Counted from the first letter of the stretch, positions 35,324 through 45,933 are shown. The stretch is 64,000 nt of DNA from Pseudomonas sp. ICMP22404 (GCF_006227205.1 NZ_VCNG01000011.1:124001-188000); one strand, 5' to 3'. Translations and numbers: made by a program. Notes: a model not told the origin generated them from the sequence alone.

Positions 35324-35629
35324 TCAGGACTTGGCTTTGTAGGCTTCGAGCTGACCGAAACCGGTAGGCGAGGTCTTGCTCATGGTGGTCGTGCAAGTGC
35401 CTTTCGGGACGAGCTTCCAGGCGTTGCTCTGATAGTCCATCTTGGCGGTACCAGCACAGGTGGTGCCGGCGCCGGCGGCGCAGTTGTTTTGCCCTTTCAT
35501 GGCCACGCCAAAGCATTTTTCCATGTTGTCGTCAGCGGCGTGGACGGTCGATACGGCGGCGATGCTCAACGCGGAGCCGAGGGCCAGGACCAGGGCGGAG
35601 GCGGACAGGGTACGGGTGGTAGCGGACAT
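35324..35629 (-). CDS. bufA1: BufA1-type bufferin precursor (DUF2282)
   Basis: A 101-residue secreted precursor. A Sec signal ends near residue 31 (VHA/AD). The mature part has the DUF2282 signature with four Cys: Cys39 (EKCFGV), Cys50 (GQNNCAAG), Cys58 (TTCAGTAKMDY) and Cys79 (PKGTC). In characterised bufferins the middle cysteines become modified by MNIO and chelate copper in the periplasm. Being first in a four-gene operon with maturase, partner and DoxX supports that role here. Copper as the metal is inferred from the family. Confidence 0.93.
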   Translation of the reverse strand: MSATTRTLSASALVLALGSALSIAAVSTVHAADDNMEKCFGVAMKGQNNCAAGAGTTCAGTAKMDYQSNAWKLVPKGTCTTTMSKTSPTGFGQLEAYKAKS

Positions 35630-35789
35630 GATGGTTCTCCAGTTCTTCTAGGGAAATGAACCGGCTTCAGCGCCGGTCTGCTGAACTAGAGAAGGGAGGT
35701 GGGGAAGTGTTACAGCGAGTTTCGAATTATTTTTGATCACCGCGAAATGTGTGTACTGAAAGGGATTAAAAGAAGCATCTCCATCCTTT
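35630..35789. other. Upstream region of the bufferin operon
   Basis: A moderately AT-rich stretch that must contain the operon promoter. I saw no clear metal-regulator operator or second gene in it. A family A REP pair follows at 35790. Confidence 0.4.
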
Positions 35790-35919
35790 GTGCCGAGGGG
35801 ATGAATCCCCGCTGGGCTGCAAAGCAGCCCCAAACCAGGCAACTCGGTGAGTCAGGCAGATTGAGGCTGCTGTGATGGGGGCTGCTTCGCAGCCCAGCGG
35901 GGATAAATCCCCTCGCCAC
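35790..35919. repeat. REPIN-like inverted REP pair, family A
   Basis: Fifth family A doublet; the left arm has changes (GTGCCGAGGGGATGAATCCC) so it is slightly decayed. It separates the bufferin operon promoter from the livF terminator. Confidence 0.87.
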
Positions 35920-35944
35920 AAAGGTGTTCACATCTAGCTGGTGC

Positions 35945-35968
35945 AAAAAAAACGGCCCGAAGGCCGTT
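35945..35968 (-). terminator. Terminator after livF
   Basis: On the minus strand AACGGCCTTCGGGCCGTT is followed by a run of T, a compact rho-independent terminator about 20 bases after livF. It ends the branched-chain amino acid operon. Confidence 0.9.
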
Positions 35969-35986
35969 CTTGTTTACCGCAACTCC

Positions 35987-36688
35987 TTAACCGCCCAGGT
36001 ACGCTTCGCGCACTTTCGGATCGGTCAGCAGTGCTTCACCAGTGCCCTGCATCACCACTCGACCGTTTTCCAACACATACGCCCGGTCGGCGATTTTCAG
36101 GGCCTGGTTGGCGTTCTGCTCAACCAGGAACACCGTCACGCCATCCTTGCGCAGCTGTTCGATGATGTCGAAGATCTGCTGGATGATGATCGGTGCCAGG
36201 CCCAGGGAAGGCTCGTCGAGCAGCAGCAACTTGGGCTTGCTCATCAGCGCGCGGCCGATGGCGAGCATCTGTTGTTCGCCGCCAGACATGGTGCCGCCGC
36301 GCTGGCTGAAGCGTTCTTTCAGGCGTGGGAAAAGGTGCAGGACCTTGTCCATCTGTTCCTGATAATCGCCCTTGTCGGTGAAGAATCCGCCCATGGCGAG
36401 GTTCTCTTCCACAGTCAGCCGGGCAAATACCCGACGACCTTCCGGCACGACTGCGATGCTCTTGCGCATGATCCGCGACGAGTCCTGGCCCACCAGTTCC
36501 TCACCCATATAGCGGATGCTGCCGCTGTGGGCCTGGGGCGAACCGCAGAGGGTCATCAGCAGGGTGGATTTGCCGGCACCGTTGGCGCCGATCAGCGTCA
36601 CGATTTCGCCCTGGCGGACCTCCACGTTGACGCTGTGCAGGGCCTGGATCTTGCCGTAGAAGGTGGAAACGTTTTCGAACTGCAGCAT
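35987..36688 (-). CDS. livF: Branched-chain amino acid ABC transporter ATPase LivF (BraG)
   Basis: A 233-residue LivF-type ATPase with Walker A GANGAGKST, signature MSGGEQQMLAIGRAL and Walker B LLLLDEPSLGLAP. It follows livG directly with no gap and ends the operon. It pairs with LivG to drive leucine, isoleucine and valine uptake. Confidence 0.95.
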   Translation of the reverse strand: MLQFENVSTFYGKIQALHSVNVEVRQGEIVTLIGANGAGKSTLLMTLCGSPQAHSGSIRYMGEELVGQDSSRIMRKSIAVVPEGRRVFARLTVEENLAMGGFFTDKGDYQEQMDKVLHLFPRLKERFSQRGGTMSGGEQQMLAIGRALMSKPKLLLLDEPSLGLAPIIIQQIFDIIEQLRKDGVTVFLVEQNANQALKIADRAYVLENGRVVMQGTGEALLTDPKVREAYLGG

Positions 36689-37452
36689 TTACGCTTCCCC
36701 CAGGTAGGCTTTGATCACTTCAGGATTGTCCCGGATCTGTTCCGGCGTGCCGTTGGCCAGGGGAGTGCCCTGGTTGATCACCACGATGTGGTCGGAAATG
36801 CTCATGACCAGTTTCATGTCGTGTTCGATCAGCAGCACCGTGACGTTGTGTTCCTCGCGGAGCACGCCGATCAGGGCTTTCAGGTCTTCGGTTTCCCTCG
36901 GGTTCAGGCCGGCGGCCGGTTCGTCGAGCATGAGGATCCGCGGACGGGTCATCATGCAACGGGCGATTTCCAGGCGCCGCTGCTGACCATAGGCCAGGGT
37001 GCCAGCGGTACGGTTGGCGAACTCCTTGAGATTGACCTTTTCCAGCCAGTACTCGGCGTACTCCATCGCTTCGCGTTCGCTCTTGCGGAACGACGGGGTC
37101 TTGAACAGACCGGCGAAGAAGTTGGTGTTCAGGTGGCGATGTTGGGCAATCAAGAGGTTCTCGATGGCCGTCATGTCCTTGAACAACCGCACGTTCTGGA
37201 ACGTACGCACCACGCCCTTGAGGGCAATCTTGTGCCCCGGCAGGCCCTGGATCGGCTCGCCGTCCAGCAGGATGCTGCCGCCGGTTGGCTGGTAGAAACC
37301 GGTCAGGCAGTTGAACACCGTGGTCTTGCCCGCGCCGTTTGGCCCGATCAAGGCAACCACCTGTTTCTCTTTCACGGTCAGGGCCACGCCATTGACCGCC
37401 AGCAGGCCGCCGAAGCGCATGCTTAGGTTTTCAACCTTGAGGATCTCGCGGC

Positions 37453-37456
<4 letters not shown>
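36689..37456 (-). CDS. livG: Branched-chain amino acid ABC transporter ATPase LivG (BraF)
   Basis: A 255-residue LivG-type ATPase: Walker A GPNGAGKTT, signature-like AYGQQRRLEIARCM and Walker B ILMLDEPAAGLNP. It overlaps livM by four bases. Partner of LivF. Confidence 0.95.
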
Positions 37457-38702
<1,246 letters not shown>

Positions 38703-38706
<4 letters not shown>

Positions 38707-39626
38707 ACTTTCTCAACCTCCGGGCGGCCCAGGATGCCGGTCGGCCGGAACAACAGAACCAGGACCAGGAGACCGAACGCAACCACGTCCTTGTACTGGT
38801 CACCGAAGATATCGGCGCCGAATGCTTCGGCCACCCCCAGCACCAGCCCGCCGAGCATCGCCCCCGGAATACTGCCGATGCCACCCAGCACCGCCGCGGT
38901 AAAGGCCTTCAGGCCGACCAGGAAACCGGCGTTCGGGTTGATCACGCCGTACTGCATGCTCAACAGCACGGCAGCGACGGCCGCCAGCGCGGCACCGATG
39001 ACGAAGGTCAGGGCGATGATGTTGTTGGTGTTGATGCCCAGCAGGTTGGCCATCTTGATGTCCTCGGCACAGGCGCGACAGGCGCGCCCCAGGCGGGAAC
39101 GGGAGATGAACAGGGTCAGGCCGAGCATGGCGATCAGGGTCACGACAAAGACCAGGATCTGCATGTAGGAAATCAGGACTTCTTCAGCACCGCCCGGGCC
39201 GAAGGAGAAACTCCCAGGGATCAGGTTGGGGATGGACTTGTCCTTGGAGTCCTGGGACAGCAGTACAGTGTTCTGCAGGAAAATCGACATGCCGATGGCG
39301 GAAATCAGTGGAATCAGACGGTTGCTGCTGCGCAAGGGGCGATAGGCAACGCGTTCGATACTGTAGCCATAGGCACTGGTCACGACGATCGACGCCAGGA
39401 AGGCGGCGGTCATCAACAACGGCAGTGAGTGGATACCCAGCATGGCCAGCCCGGCAAGGGCAATGAAAGCCACGTAGGAACCGATCATGTACACCTCGCC
39501 ATGGGCGAAGTTAATCATTCCAATGATGCCGTAAACCATTGTGTAGCCAATGGCTATCAAGGCATAGGTGCTGCCAATGGTCAGGCCATTAACCAGCTGT
39601 TGGAAAAAGTGATAGATCTCAGGCAT
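38703..39626 (-). CDS. livH: Branched-chain amino acid ABC transporter permease LivH (BraD)
   Basis: A 307-residue LivH permease beginning with a typical QQLVNGLTIGSTYALIAIGY segment. It forms the membrane channel with LivM. It is separated from the binding-protein gene by 274 bases that hold a terminator-like hairpin. Confidence 0.95.
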
Positions 39627-39803
39627 TACAGCGCTCCTAAAAACCCGATACGCATTTCACTGGTGGAGTCATGTTCCGGCCCTGTGCTGTGTTCTGTTGT
39701 CACATTTGCACGGAGCGTTTGCCAGCGAACCGCTGGTGACGGTTTTAAGATTTTCAGGTGAACCAGCGCCCGGATCGCGGGTGTCTGGCCCATAAACCTC
39801 GTA

Positions 39804-39833
39804 AAACAAAGCCCACTGCTTGCACAGTGGGCT
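39804..39833 (-). terminator. Hairpin between braC and livH
   Basis: On the minus strand AGCCCACTG and CAGTGGGCT form a stem around a short loop and are followed by TTGTTTTA. It probably terminates most braC transcripts while letting some enter livHMGF, giving excess binding protein. Confidence 0.8.
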
Positions 39834-39900
39834 CGTTGACCGTGAGTGTCCTGTATCACAAAAAAAGAACGTATCTGTGAAACAGGACACTAGGCCGGGC

Positions 39901-41028
39901 TTACTGAGGGGAAACTTCGGTTTTCGGTTTGCCGAAGTGCCACTGGTAGACCACGAATTTGAAGTCCTTCAGGTCGCCCTTCTCGTTGAACGACAGTTCG
40001 CCGGTCGGGGTCTTGAAGCTGCCTTTGTGGAGGGCTTCAGCGACCTTGGTGGTGTCGTCGCTCTTGGCGGCCTTGATACCTTCGGCGATCAGCTCGACGG
40101 CGGAGTAGGCCGGGAACACGAACGGACCACTCGGATCCTTGCCGTCGGCCTTGATGGCCGCAACGATTGCCTGGTTCTCAGGATCGGCGTCGAAGGATTT
40201 CGGCAGGGTCACCAGCAGGCCTTCGGAAGCGTCCTGGGCAATTTGCGAGATGGAGTCGTTGCCGACACCTTCAGGCCCCATGAACTTGGCGTTCAGGCCT
40301 TTTTCCTTGGATTGACGCAGGATCAGGCCCAGCTCAGGGTGGTAGCCACCGTAGTAGACGAAGTCGACGTTGTTCTGCTTGAGCTTCTGGATGATCGAGG
40401 AGAAGTCCTTGTCACCGGCGTTCAGGCCTTCGAATACGGCGACTTTCACGCCTTTCTTCTCAAGGGTCTGCTTGACGGCGGTGGCGATACCTTCACCGTA
40501 CTGCTGTTTGTCGTGCAGGACCGCAACGACTTTCGGCTTGACGTGATCGGCGATGTAGTTGCCGGCGGCAGGGCCCTGGGCGCTGTCCAGGCCGATGGTG
40601 CGGAAGACCAGCTTGTAGCCACGGGCGGTGATTTCCGGGCTGGTGGCCGCTGGGGTGATCATGATCACGCCTTCGTCTTCGTAGATGTCCGAAGCCGGTT
40701 GGGTAGAGCTGGAGCACAGGTGGCCGACGACGAACTTGACGCCATCGTTGACCACTTTGTTCGCCACGGCTACGGCCTGTTTAGGGTCGCAGGCATCATC
40801 GTATTCCTTGGCTTCGAGCATTTTGCCGTCGACGCCGCCCTTGGCGTTGATGTCCTTGATGGCTTGATTGGCGCCGACGAATTGCATGTCGCCGTACTGG
40901 GTCACCGGACCGGTCTTGGGACCAGCGATGCCGATCTTGATGGTGTCGGCGGCGAACGAATGGCTGGCAACCCCGGCCAGAACCATAGCGGCAAACAGTT
41001 TGGAAATCTGCTTAGTAGCCTTAGTCAT
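39901..41028 (-). CDS. braC: Branched-chain amino acid ABC transporter binding protein (BraC/LivJ)
   Basis: A 375-residue periplasmic leucine/isoleucine/valine-binding protein. It has a Sec signal (cleavage near HSFAAD, residue 26) and the KIGIAGPKTGPVTQYGDMQF opening of the type I fold. It feeds LivH/LivM. Promoter region lies in the divergent intergenic space shared with the DUF2288 gene. Confidence 0.95.
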   Translation of the reverse strand: MTKATKQISKLFAAMVLAGVASHSFAADTIKIGIAGPKTGPVTQYGDMQFVGANQAIKDINAKGGVDGKMLEAKEYDDACDPKQAVAVANKVVNDGVKFVVGHLCSSSTQPASDIYEDEGVIMITPAATSPEITARGYKLVFRTIGLDSAQGPAAGNYIADHVKPKVVAVLHDKQQYGEGIATAVKQTLEKKGVKVAVFEGLNAGDKDFSSIIQKLKQNNVDFVYYGGYHPELGLILRQSKEKGLNAKFMGPEGVGNDSISQIAQDASEGLLVTLPKSFDADPENQAIVAAIKADGKDPSGPFVFPAYSAVELIAEGIKAAKSDDTTKVAEALHKGSFKTPTGELSFNEKGDLKDFKFVVYQWHFGKPKTEVSPQ

Positions 41029-41365
41029 AGTGCTCCACTCATGCTGTTGTAGTTTTTATAGTCCTGGCGCCGTAGCAGCAGAACCGGGTCAGATATCTTG
41101 GATATCCCCTCGGAAAATGCCCCCGGCAACTGTACCGGTACAGTGTAGAGCGCCGGTTGTTGGCAAGGGAAGCTGGCGCTTGGGGGCAAAATCAGAGGGT
41201 GTCGCTTTATTGAAAGAAAAAGACAGAATAGCGGCGGGTAATGTCCGGACAAATCGGCAGTCCCTGGCTTTGCTGTGCTTTTCAATCGTACTCCAATTGC
41301 TACCGGGTTTTTCTGCCAGACCACCGACGTTATCATTCGCGCCGATTTCTTTTCCGGACAGTCCC
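41029..41365. other. Divergent promoter region of braC and DUF2288 gene
   Basis: A 337-base space between divergent genes. It has A/T-rich patches suitable for promoters near both starts. I recognised no specific operator, small RNA or additional gene. Confidence 0.4.
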
Positions 41366-41671
41366 ATGAATCAAGAACCTAGCACCCTCTATGCCAAACT
41401 GCTTGGAGAAACTGCATCCATTACTTGGAAAGAGCTGGAGCCGTTCTTTGCCAAGGGTGCCCTGTTATGGGTCGAGCCAGCACTGGATTTGATCGCCGCC
41501 GCCGAGGCTGTCGCTCAGGACGAAGGCGATAAAGTCGCCGCCTGGCTGGCCGCCGGGCAACTCGCCAAGCTGTCTGAAACGCGGGCGCTGGATTTTCTGG
41601 AGCGCGATCCGTTGCTCTGGGCGGTGGTGGTTTCGCCCTGGATAATGATCCAGGAAAGGGCGTCGAATTGA
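41366..41671 (+). CDS. DUF2288 domain protein
   Basis: A 101-residue acidic protein beginning MNQEPSTLYAKLLGETASI. The ATG at 41366 is preferred; an in-frame extension back to 40868 runs antisense into braC and is not credible. The segment ITWKELEPFFAKGALLWV is typical of DUF2288. Function unknown; its place next to braC is conserved in Pseudomonas. Confidence 0.85.
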   Translation: MNQEPSTLYAKLLGETASITWKELEPFFAKGALLWVEPALDLIAAAEAVAQDEGDKVAAWLAAGQLAKLSETRALDFLERDPLLWAVVVSPWIMIQERASN

Positions 41672-41734
41672 TCGATGCACCAAATTGGTTCGTGTTTTGA
41701 TCGGATAAAAGTGTGTAGCTGAGTAGCGTGATGG

Positions 41735-41769
41735 CACCCTGCCGTGGTGAAACGCCACAGGGCAGGGTG
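41735..41769. other. Long palindromic hairpin between convergent genes
   Basis: CACCCTGCCGTGG and its inverse with one mismatch/bulge around a TGAAACG-type loop. It lies between the DUF2288 gene and the tubulin-like gene, which converge, so it may serve as a terminator for one of them; it lacks a clear T-tract. Confidence 0.5.
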
Positions 41770-41797
41770 ACGTATACGTAACGGGAACAGTTCATGG

Positions 41798-41824
41798 GGC
41801 AGCCTTCGGGCTGCCTAATTGTTT
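41798..41824 (+). terminator. Short tetraloop terminator
   Basis: GGCAGCC-TTCG-GGCTGCC followed by TAATTGTTTCT. The UUCG tetraloop and partial T-tract fit a rho-independent terminator for the DUF2288 transcript. Confidence 0.7.
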
Positions 41825-41858
41825 CTGGATGTTGTTCCGGGGTGTTGTCCAGGCCGCC

Positions 41859-41942
41859 ATCGCGAGCAGGCTCGCTCCCACAGAGGACCGATTTCTTCCA
41901 GGAAGATCGCGATTCAATGTGGGAGCGAGCCTGCTCGCGATA
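41859..41942. repeat. REP pair, family B, outward orientation
   Basis: Arms CATCGCGAGCAGGCTCGCTC and GAGCGAGCCTGCTCGCGATA with 35 bases between, just after the stop of the tubulin-like gene. Confidence 0.88.
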
Positions 41943-41967
41943 GGTGCGCGGCGGTCTCGCGACAGCT

Positions 41968-44145
41968 TCAGTAAGTCTTGCCAGTATGGTTATTGAGCGA
42001 AATAACCTTGGTCTTGCCGATGCGATGACGGTAGATCTCGCGCAGGTACTTGATGGCCTTCTTCACACAATCACGGGACAGGCGGATGTCGTTGATCGAG
42101 ACGAACTTGTCCTTGTCGTTGATCAGCTCGCGGTACTTCTTCTCGTACATCGGCTTGATCGCGTACCAGTTGGTGTCGAGGATCTTCGCCGGGTTCTCGA
42201 ATTCGTTGAGCAGATCGTCGATCCGGTCCTCATCGAAGTCTTCATTGATGATGAAGTCCAGGATCGAGTTGTCCAGGGTGTCGTCGAAGCGATATGGATT
42301 GCGAGCGAAGCAGCGCTTGATGAAGGCCACGATCAGGGTCAGGAAGTCATCCGACAGGCACGGACTCTTGGCGATAAGGGTGGTCAGCGAGAGGTTGGCC
42401 GACGCGCCGATCACCAGGGCGTAACGCTTGAGGGTGGTGTTGGGGAACAGGCTGTTGAGGTGGGTCTTGAGCCGGTTCAGGTCCATGTAGGACAGTTTGT
42501 AGTCCTTGGGCAGCGACACGATGGACACCACCGAGGAGCAGTTCTTGAAGAAGTGCAGGTCGTGCAGGGCGGCGGCGTCGTAGCCGGAATTCTTGTACTG
42601 CTCCAGCGAGGCCCGGTAGCGCTTGGATTCGATCGGCAACAGGCTGATGCCTTCGATGGCCTGGGTCACTTTGTTGAAGTGCGGCAGGTCGATAGAGCGG
42701 AAGAACAGATCGTCGATGTTCAGGCGTGGCGGTTCTTTGTCGAACACCTTGAACTTGTCGCCGCTCGGCGCCGGGGTTTCCGGGACGACGGACTCGGCGT
42801 AGGCAATCGCCACGGGACCGGCCAGGCTCATGAACAGGTCGTTGGCGTCCAGGCGGATGGTTTCGCCGATGTCGATGCCGGCACGACGGAAATAGTTCTG
42901 GTCGTAATCGGTGGTGACCGCCTGGGCCGTCAGGATGTTGAAGATCTGCTGGGAGATGTACTGGTTGGCGTGCTTCTCCATGGCATTGACGTCGATGTTC
43001 TGGATGTTGCCGTCATCGTTCTCTTCGGCGTAGCGCATGATGTCGTTGGAGATCAGCATCATCGCGTTCCAGGGGCGGATACGGCCCATGACGCTGGCTT
43101 CGCTGCTGTCTTCATTGGCAAAGTTGTACGAGAAATCCCATTCTTCCGACAGGTACTTGCACAACAGGCGTCCGGCGTTGATGTGCAGGGCTTCGGACAT
43201 TTCGCTGCGGTGATCGGAAATGTTCGGCAGCACGCAGATGCCGCTGGTGAAGATCGGTTCGAAGACGAAGGAGTGACCACTTTTGCCGTCGTGCTCGTCC
43301 ATCGGCTTGGTGTCGAACGTCTTGTTCATGTACGAGTGCTGCTGGGCCAGGCCGAACTCCGAGGCCATGCCCGAACCGGTACCGCCGCCGGCGCTGAAGA
43401 TCGAGAAGTACAGGCGCGACTGGTTGGCCTTGATGCCGCAGCTGTCGATCAGGTACGAGTGGATCATCTTCCAGTCGGGGCTGGAGAAGCGCTGGGTGTC
43501 CTTGTTCAGGATGATCTTGGCCAGGTACTGGCCCAGGATCGGCGCGTTACCGGCGCCACCGGCATGGACTTCCGACAGGTCCATGATCTTCATCTTGCTG
43601 TAGTCGCGCAGGAAGCCGGTTTTTTCGCCCTTGCGTGAGAATCGGATACGCCCGGCGATGTCCTTGTCCAGGTCGCCGAGCATCACCAGTGGTTCCACCA
43701 GGAACACCGGTTTGGTCGCCTTGCCGGTGCCCAGGCGCAGGTTGTTGCGGATCCATTGCGCAGGACGGTAGGCCTTGTCGCTGTAGGCCTTGTCTTCGTT
43801 GTTGAATTCGTTGAGGTAGAACTTGCGGGCGTTGTAGACCAGCTCTGCCACATCCAGGGCGATGTTGGAGCCGCAGCGCCCCAGGCCGATCAGGCACACC
43901 GACGGGAATTCCTGCTGGTCACGTTCGCTTTCGTCGTCCACCAGATGGGGAGGGCGCGGGAATACGATGTCGCGCAGACCATCGAGGTTATCGAGGATGC
44001 GGTCGGTGTTGGTCTCGGTGAAATACAGATACTGCTGCGTCGCCAGGGGACGCGAGCTGCTCGATGACTTCGGGGGTTCAAGGCCGTTGGCGGCCGGGCC
44101 CAAGGTCAGATCGGATACCGCAGTGGCTGTTTTTTTTGAGGTCAT
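41968..44145 (-). CDS. Large tubulin/FtsZ-superfamily protein (Tubulin_2-like)
   Basis: A 725-residue protein. The N-terminal 80 residues are disordered (Ser/Thr/Pro rich). It then shows a nucleotide-binding arrangement of tubulin/FtsZ order: LIGLGRCGSNI (85-95, T1-like loop) and SAGGGTGSG (251-259), the tubulin signature loop T4. RLDANDL (431-437) may be the T7 loop that stimulates GTP hydrolysis (inference). The remaining C-terminal 290 residues are not recognised. It is far longer than FtsZ (about 395) and is not in a division cluster. It is single, with a perfect ANR-type box upstream. Codons 3-6 contain an eight-A run. Confidence 0.75.
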   Translation of the reverse strand: MTSKKTATAVSDLTLGPAANGLEPPKSSSSSRPLATQQYLYFTETNTDRILDNLDGLRDIVFPRPPHLVDDESERDQQEFPSVCLIGLGRCGSNIALDVAELVYNARKFYLNEFNNEDKAYSDKAYRPAQWIRNNLRLGTGKATKPVFLVEPLVMLGDLDKDIAGRIRFSRKGEKTGFLRDYSKMKIMDLSEVHAGGAGNAPILGQYLAKIILNKDTQRFSSPDWKMIHSYLIDSCGIKANQSRLYFSIFSAGGGTGSGMASEFGLAQQHSYMNKTFDTKPMDEHDGKSGHSFVFEPIFTSGICVLPNISDHRSEMSEALHINAGRLLCKYLSEEWDFSYNFANEDSSEASVMGRIRPWNAMMLISNDIMRYAEENDDGNIQNIDVNAMEKHANQYISQQIFNILTAQAVTTDYDQNYFRRAGIDIGETIRLDANDLFMSLAGPVAIAYAESVVPETPAPSGDKFKVFDKEPPRLNIDDLFFRSIDLPHFNKVTQAIEGISLLPIESKRYRASLEQYKNSGYDAAALHDLHFFKNCSSVVSIVSLPKDYKLSYMDLNRLKTHLNSLFPNTTLKRYALVIGASANLSLTTLIAKSPCLSDDFLTLIVAFIKRCFARNPYRFDDTLDNSILDFIINEDFDEDRIDDLLNEFENPAKILDTNWYAIKPMYEKKYRELINDKDKFVSINDIRLSRDCVKKAIKYLREIYRHRIGKTKVISLNNHTGKTY

Positions 44146-44287
44146 TATGCGCCGTAGCCTGAACTGGTGGGTTGGACGACCGCTGTCATCGAACCATCGC
44201 GGATGAAAGAAGCTTCATGATGAATCGGCCACCGGCACATGATCTTTAATCGAGAGCCGGCAAATTGATGGCAATTGTTACAGTTTA

Positions 44288-44301
44288 TTGATTGGCATCA
44301 A
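44288..44301. promoter_or_regulatory. Perfect ANR/FNR-type box in a divergent promoter
   Basis: TTGATTGGCATCAA matches the FNR/ANR consensus TTGAT-N4-ATCAA at all ten fixed positions. It is about 143 bases upstream of the tubulin-like start and 127 bases upstream of the MFS gene start, so it could serve either or both. Confidence 0.75.
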
Positions 44302-44427
44302 TCAGCAGGTCGTGCCCCATGGTCGGGTATCAGCGCGGCGAATGATTGGAGACAGCCCCCGCACTGCTGTCTAGATTGCAGATTCCGGGCTCGGATGCCT
44401 CGCCCATAACAATAAAGAGACGGAATC

Positions 44428-45777
44428 ATGCAGAACTCGACCCAAGCGGTGAATGCCTGGCGCATTCTGTTCCTGTTGTTTCTGGCCAACCTGTTCAATT
44501 TCTTCGATCGCACCATTCCGGCAATCATCATCGAGCCGATCCGCATGGAATGGAGCCTCAGCGACTTCCAGATCGGCATCATCGGCACCGCGTTCACCAT
44601 CGTGTATGCCATTGCCGGCCTGCCGCTGGGGCGCATGGCCGATACCGGTTCGCGCAGCAAATTGATGGGCTGGGGGTTGGCGGCCTGGAGCGGGCTGACG
44701 GCCATCAATGGCCTGGTGGGCAGTTTCTGGGCGTTCCTGTTGGTGCGCATGGGCATCGGTATCGGCGAGGCCAGCTACGCGCCGGCGGCCAACTCGCTGA
44801 TCGGCGATCTGTTCCCGGCCCATCGTCGGGCGCGGGCCATGGGGATCTTCATGCTGGGCCTGCCGATCGGGTTGCTGCTGGCGTTCTTTACCATCGGAGC
44901 GATGGTCAAGGCTTTCGACAGCTGGCGCGCGCCGTTCTTTATCGCAGCGGTGCCGGGGTTGGTGCTGGCGGTCTTCATGTTCTTTATCAAGGAACCCAAG
45001 CGCGGTGCGGCGGAAACCGTGCCGGTGTCCCAGGAAAAAATCGATCGGCCGATCCGTCGGGTGCTGGCGATTCCCACCTTCCTGTGGCTGGTGCTGGCGG
45101 GGCTGTGTTTCAACTTCGCCACTTATGCCTGCAACTCGTTCCTGGTGCCGATGCTGCAGCGTTACTTCCTGATGCCCCTGCACGAAGCCGCCGTGGCCAC
45201 CGGGATCATGGTGGGCGTGACCGGGTTGTTCGGGCTGACCCTGGGCGGCTGGATCGCCGACAAGATTCATCAGCGCGTGGCCAATGGCCGTTTGCTGTTC
45301 GCTGCGTTCAGCCTGGTCATTTCCACGCTGACCACGGCCTGGGCGTTGCATGCCGGACGAATTGAAATCGGCGTGTTCGTTGCGGTGTTCAGCGTCGGTT
45401 GGCTATTCGCCTATACCTTTTATACCTGCGTATACACCGCGATCCAGGACGTCGTGGAGCCGCGTCTGCGGGCGACGGCGATGGCGTTGTTCTTTGCCGG
45501 GTTGTACCTGCTCGGCGGCGGCCTGGGGCCGGTGGTGGTCGGCGGCCTGTCGGACTACTTCGCCCGCGCAGCCATGGCGGCGGCCGGCGCCCCGCAGATG
45601 ACCGAAGCGTTCAAGGCCATCGGTTTGCACGACGCGATGTACCTGATCCCGGTGGCGCTGTTCTTGACCATGGTGTTCCTGTTCCTGGCATCGCGCTGTT
45701 TCGCCAGCGATGCCAAGCGGATGAAGGATGGCATGAGCGCGCAGGTGGAGCCGGGGATTGTGGTGGCGACGGCTTGA
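44428..45777 (+). CDS. MFS transporter, spinster-like
   Basis: A 449-residue major facilitator with twelve predicted helices. The N-terminal segment NLFNFFDRTIPAIIIEPI and the loop motif GLPLGRMADTGSR match the spinster-like/organic acid group of the MFS. AAAGAGACGG lies upstream of the ATG. Its substrate is unknown. A perfect ANR-type box lies in its upstream region, which suggests possible control by oxygen. Confidence 0.87.
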   Translation: MQNSTQAVNAWRILFLLFLANLFNFFDRTIPAIIIEPIRMEWSLSDFQIGIIGTAFTIVYAIAGLPLGRMADTGSRSKLMGWGLAAWSGLTAINGLVGSFWAFLLVRMGIGIGEASYAPAANSLIGDLFPAHRRARAMGIFMLGLPIGLLLAFFTIGAMVKAFDSWRAPFFIAAVPGLVLAVFMFFIKEPKRGAAETVPVSQEKIDRPIRRVLAIPTFLWLVLAGLCFNFATYACNSFLVPMLQRYFLMPLHEAAVATGIMVGVTGLFGLTLGGWIADKIHQRVANGRLLFAAFSLVISTLTTAWALHAGRIEIGVFVAVFSVGWLFAYTFYTCVYTAIQDVVEPRLRATAMALFFAGLYLLGGGLGPVVVGGLSDYFARAAMAAAGAPQMTEAFKAIGLHDAMYLIPVALFLTMVFLFLASRCFASDAKRMKDGMSAQVEPGIVVATA

Positions 45778-45802
45778 GGTGATAGGACAATGTGAGGCTT
45801 TT

Positions 45803-45933
45803 GTGGCGAGGGGATTCATCCCCGCTGGACTGCAAAGCAGTCCCTCTTAAAACAATACCTTCCTTACTGGCAGATTATGATCTCAGCTTTTGGGGCTGCT
45901 TCGCAGCCCAGCGGGGATGAATCCCCTCGCCAC
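45803..45933. repeat. REPIN-like inverted REP pair, family A
   Basis: Sixth family A doublet, with the variant GGATTCATCCCC in the arms, between two convergent transporter genes. Confidence 0.9.

Noticed and set aside
41735..41769. Possible small RNA or sigma-54 promoter near the TGGCACCC segment
   Set aside because: The spacing and second half of a sigma-54 site are missing; the region reads better as a terminator-like palindrome.
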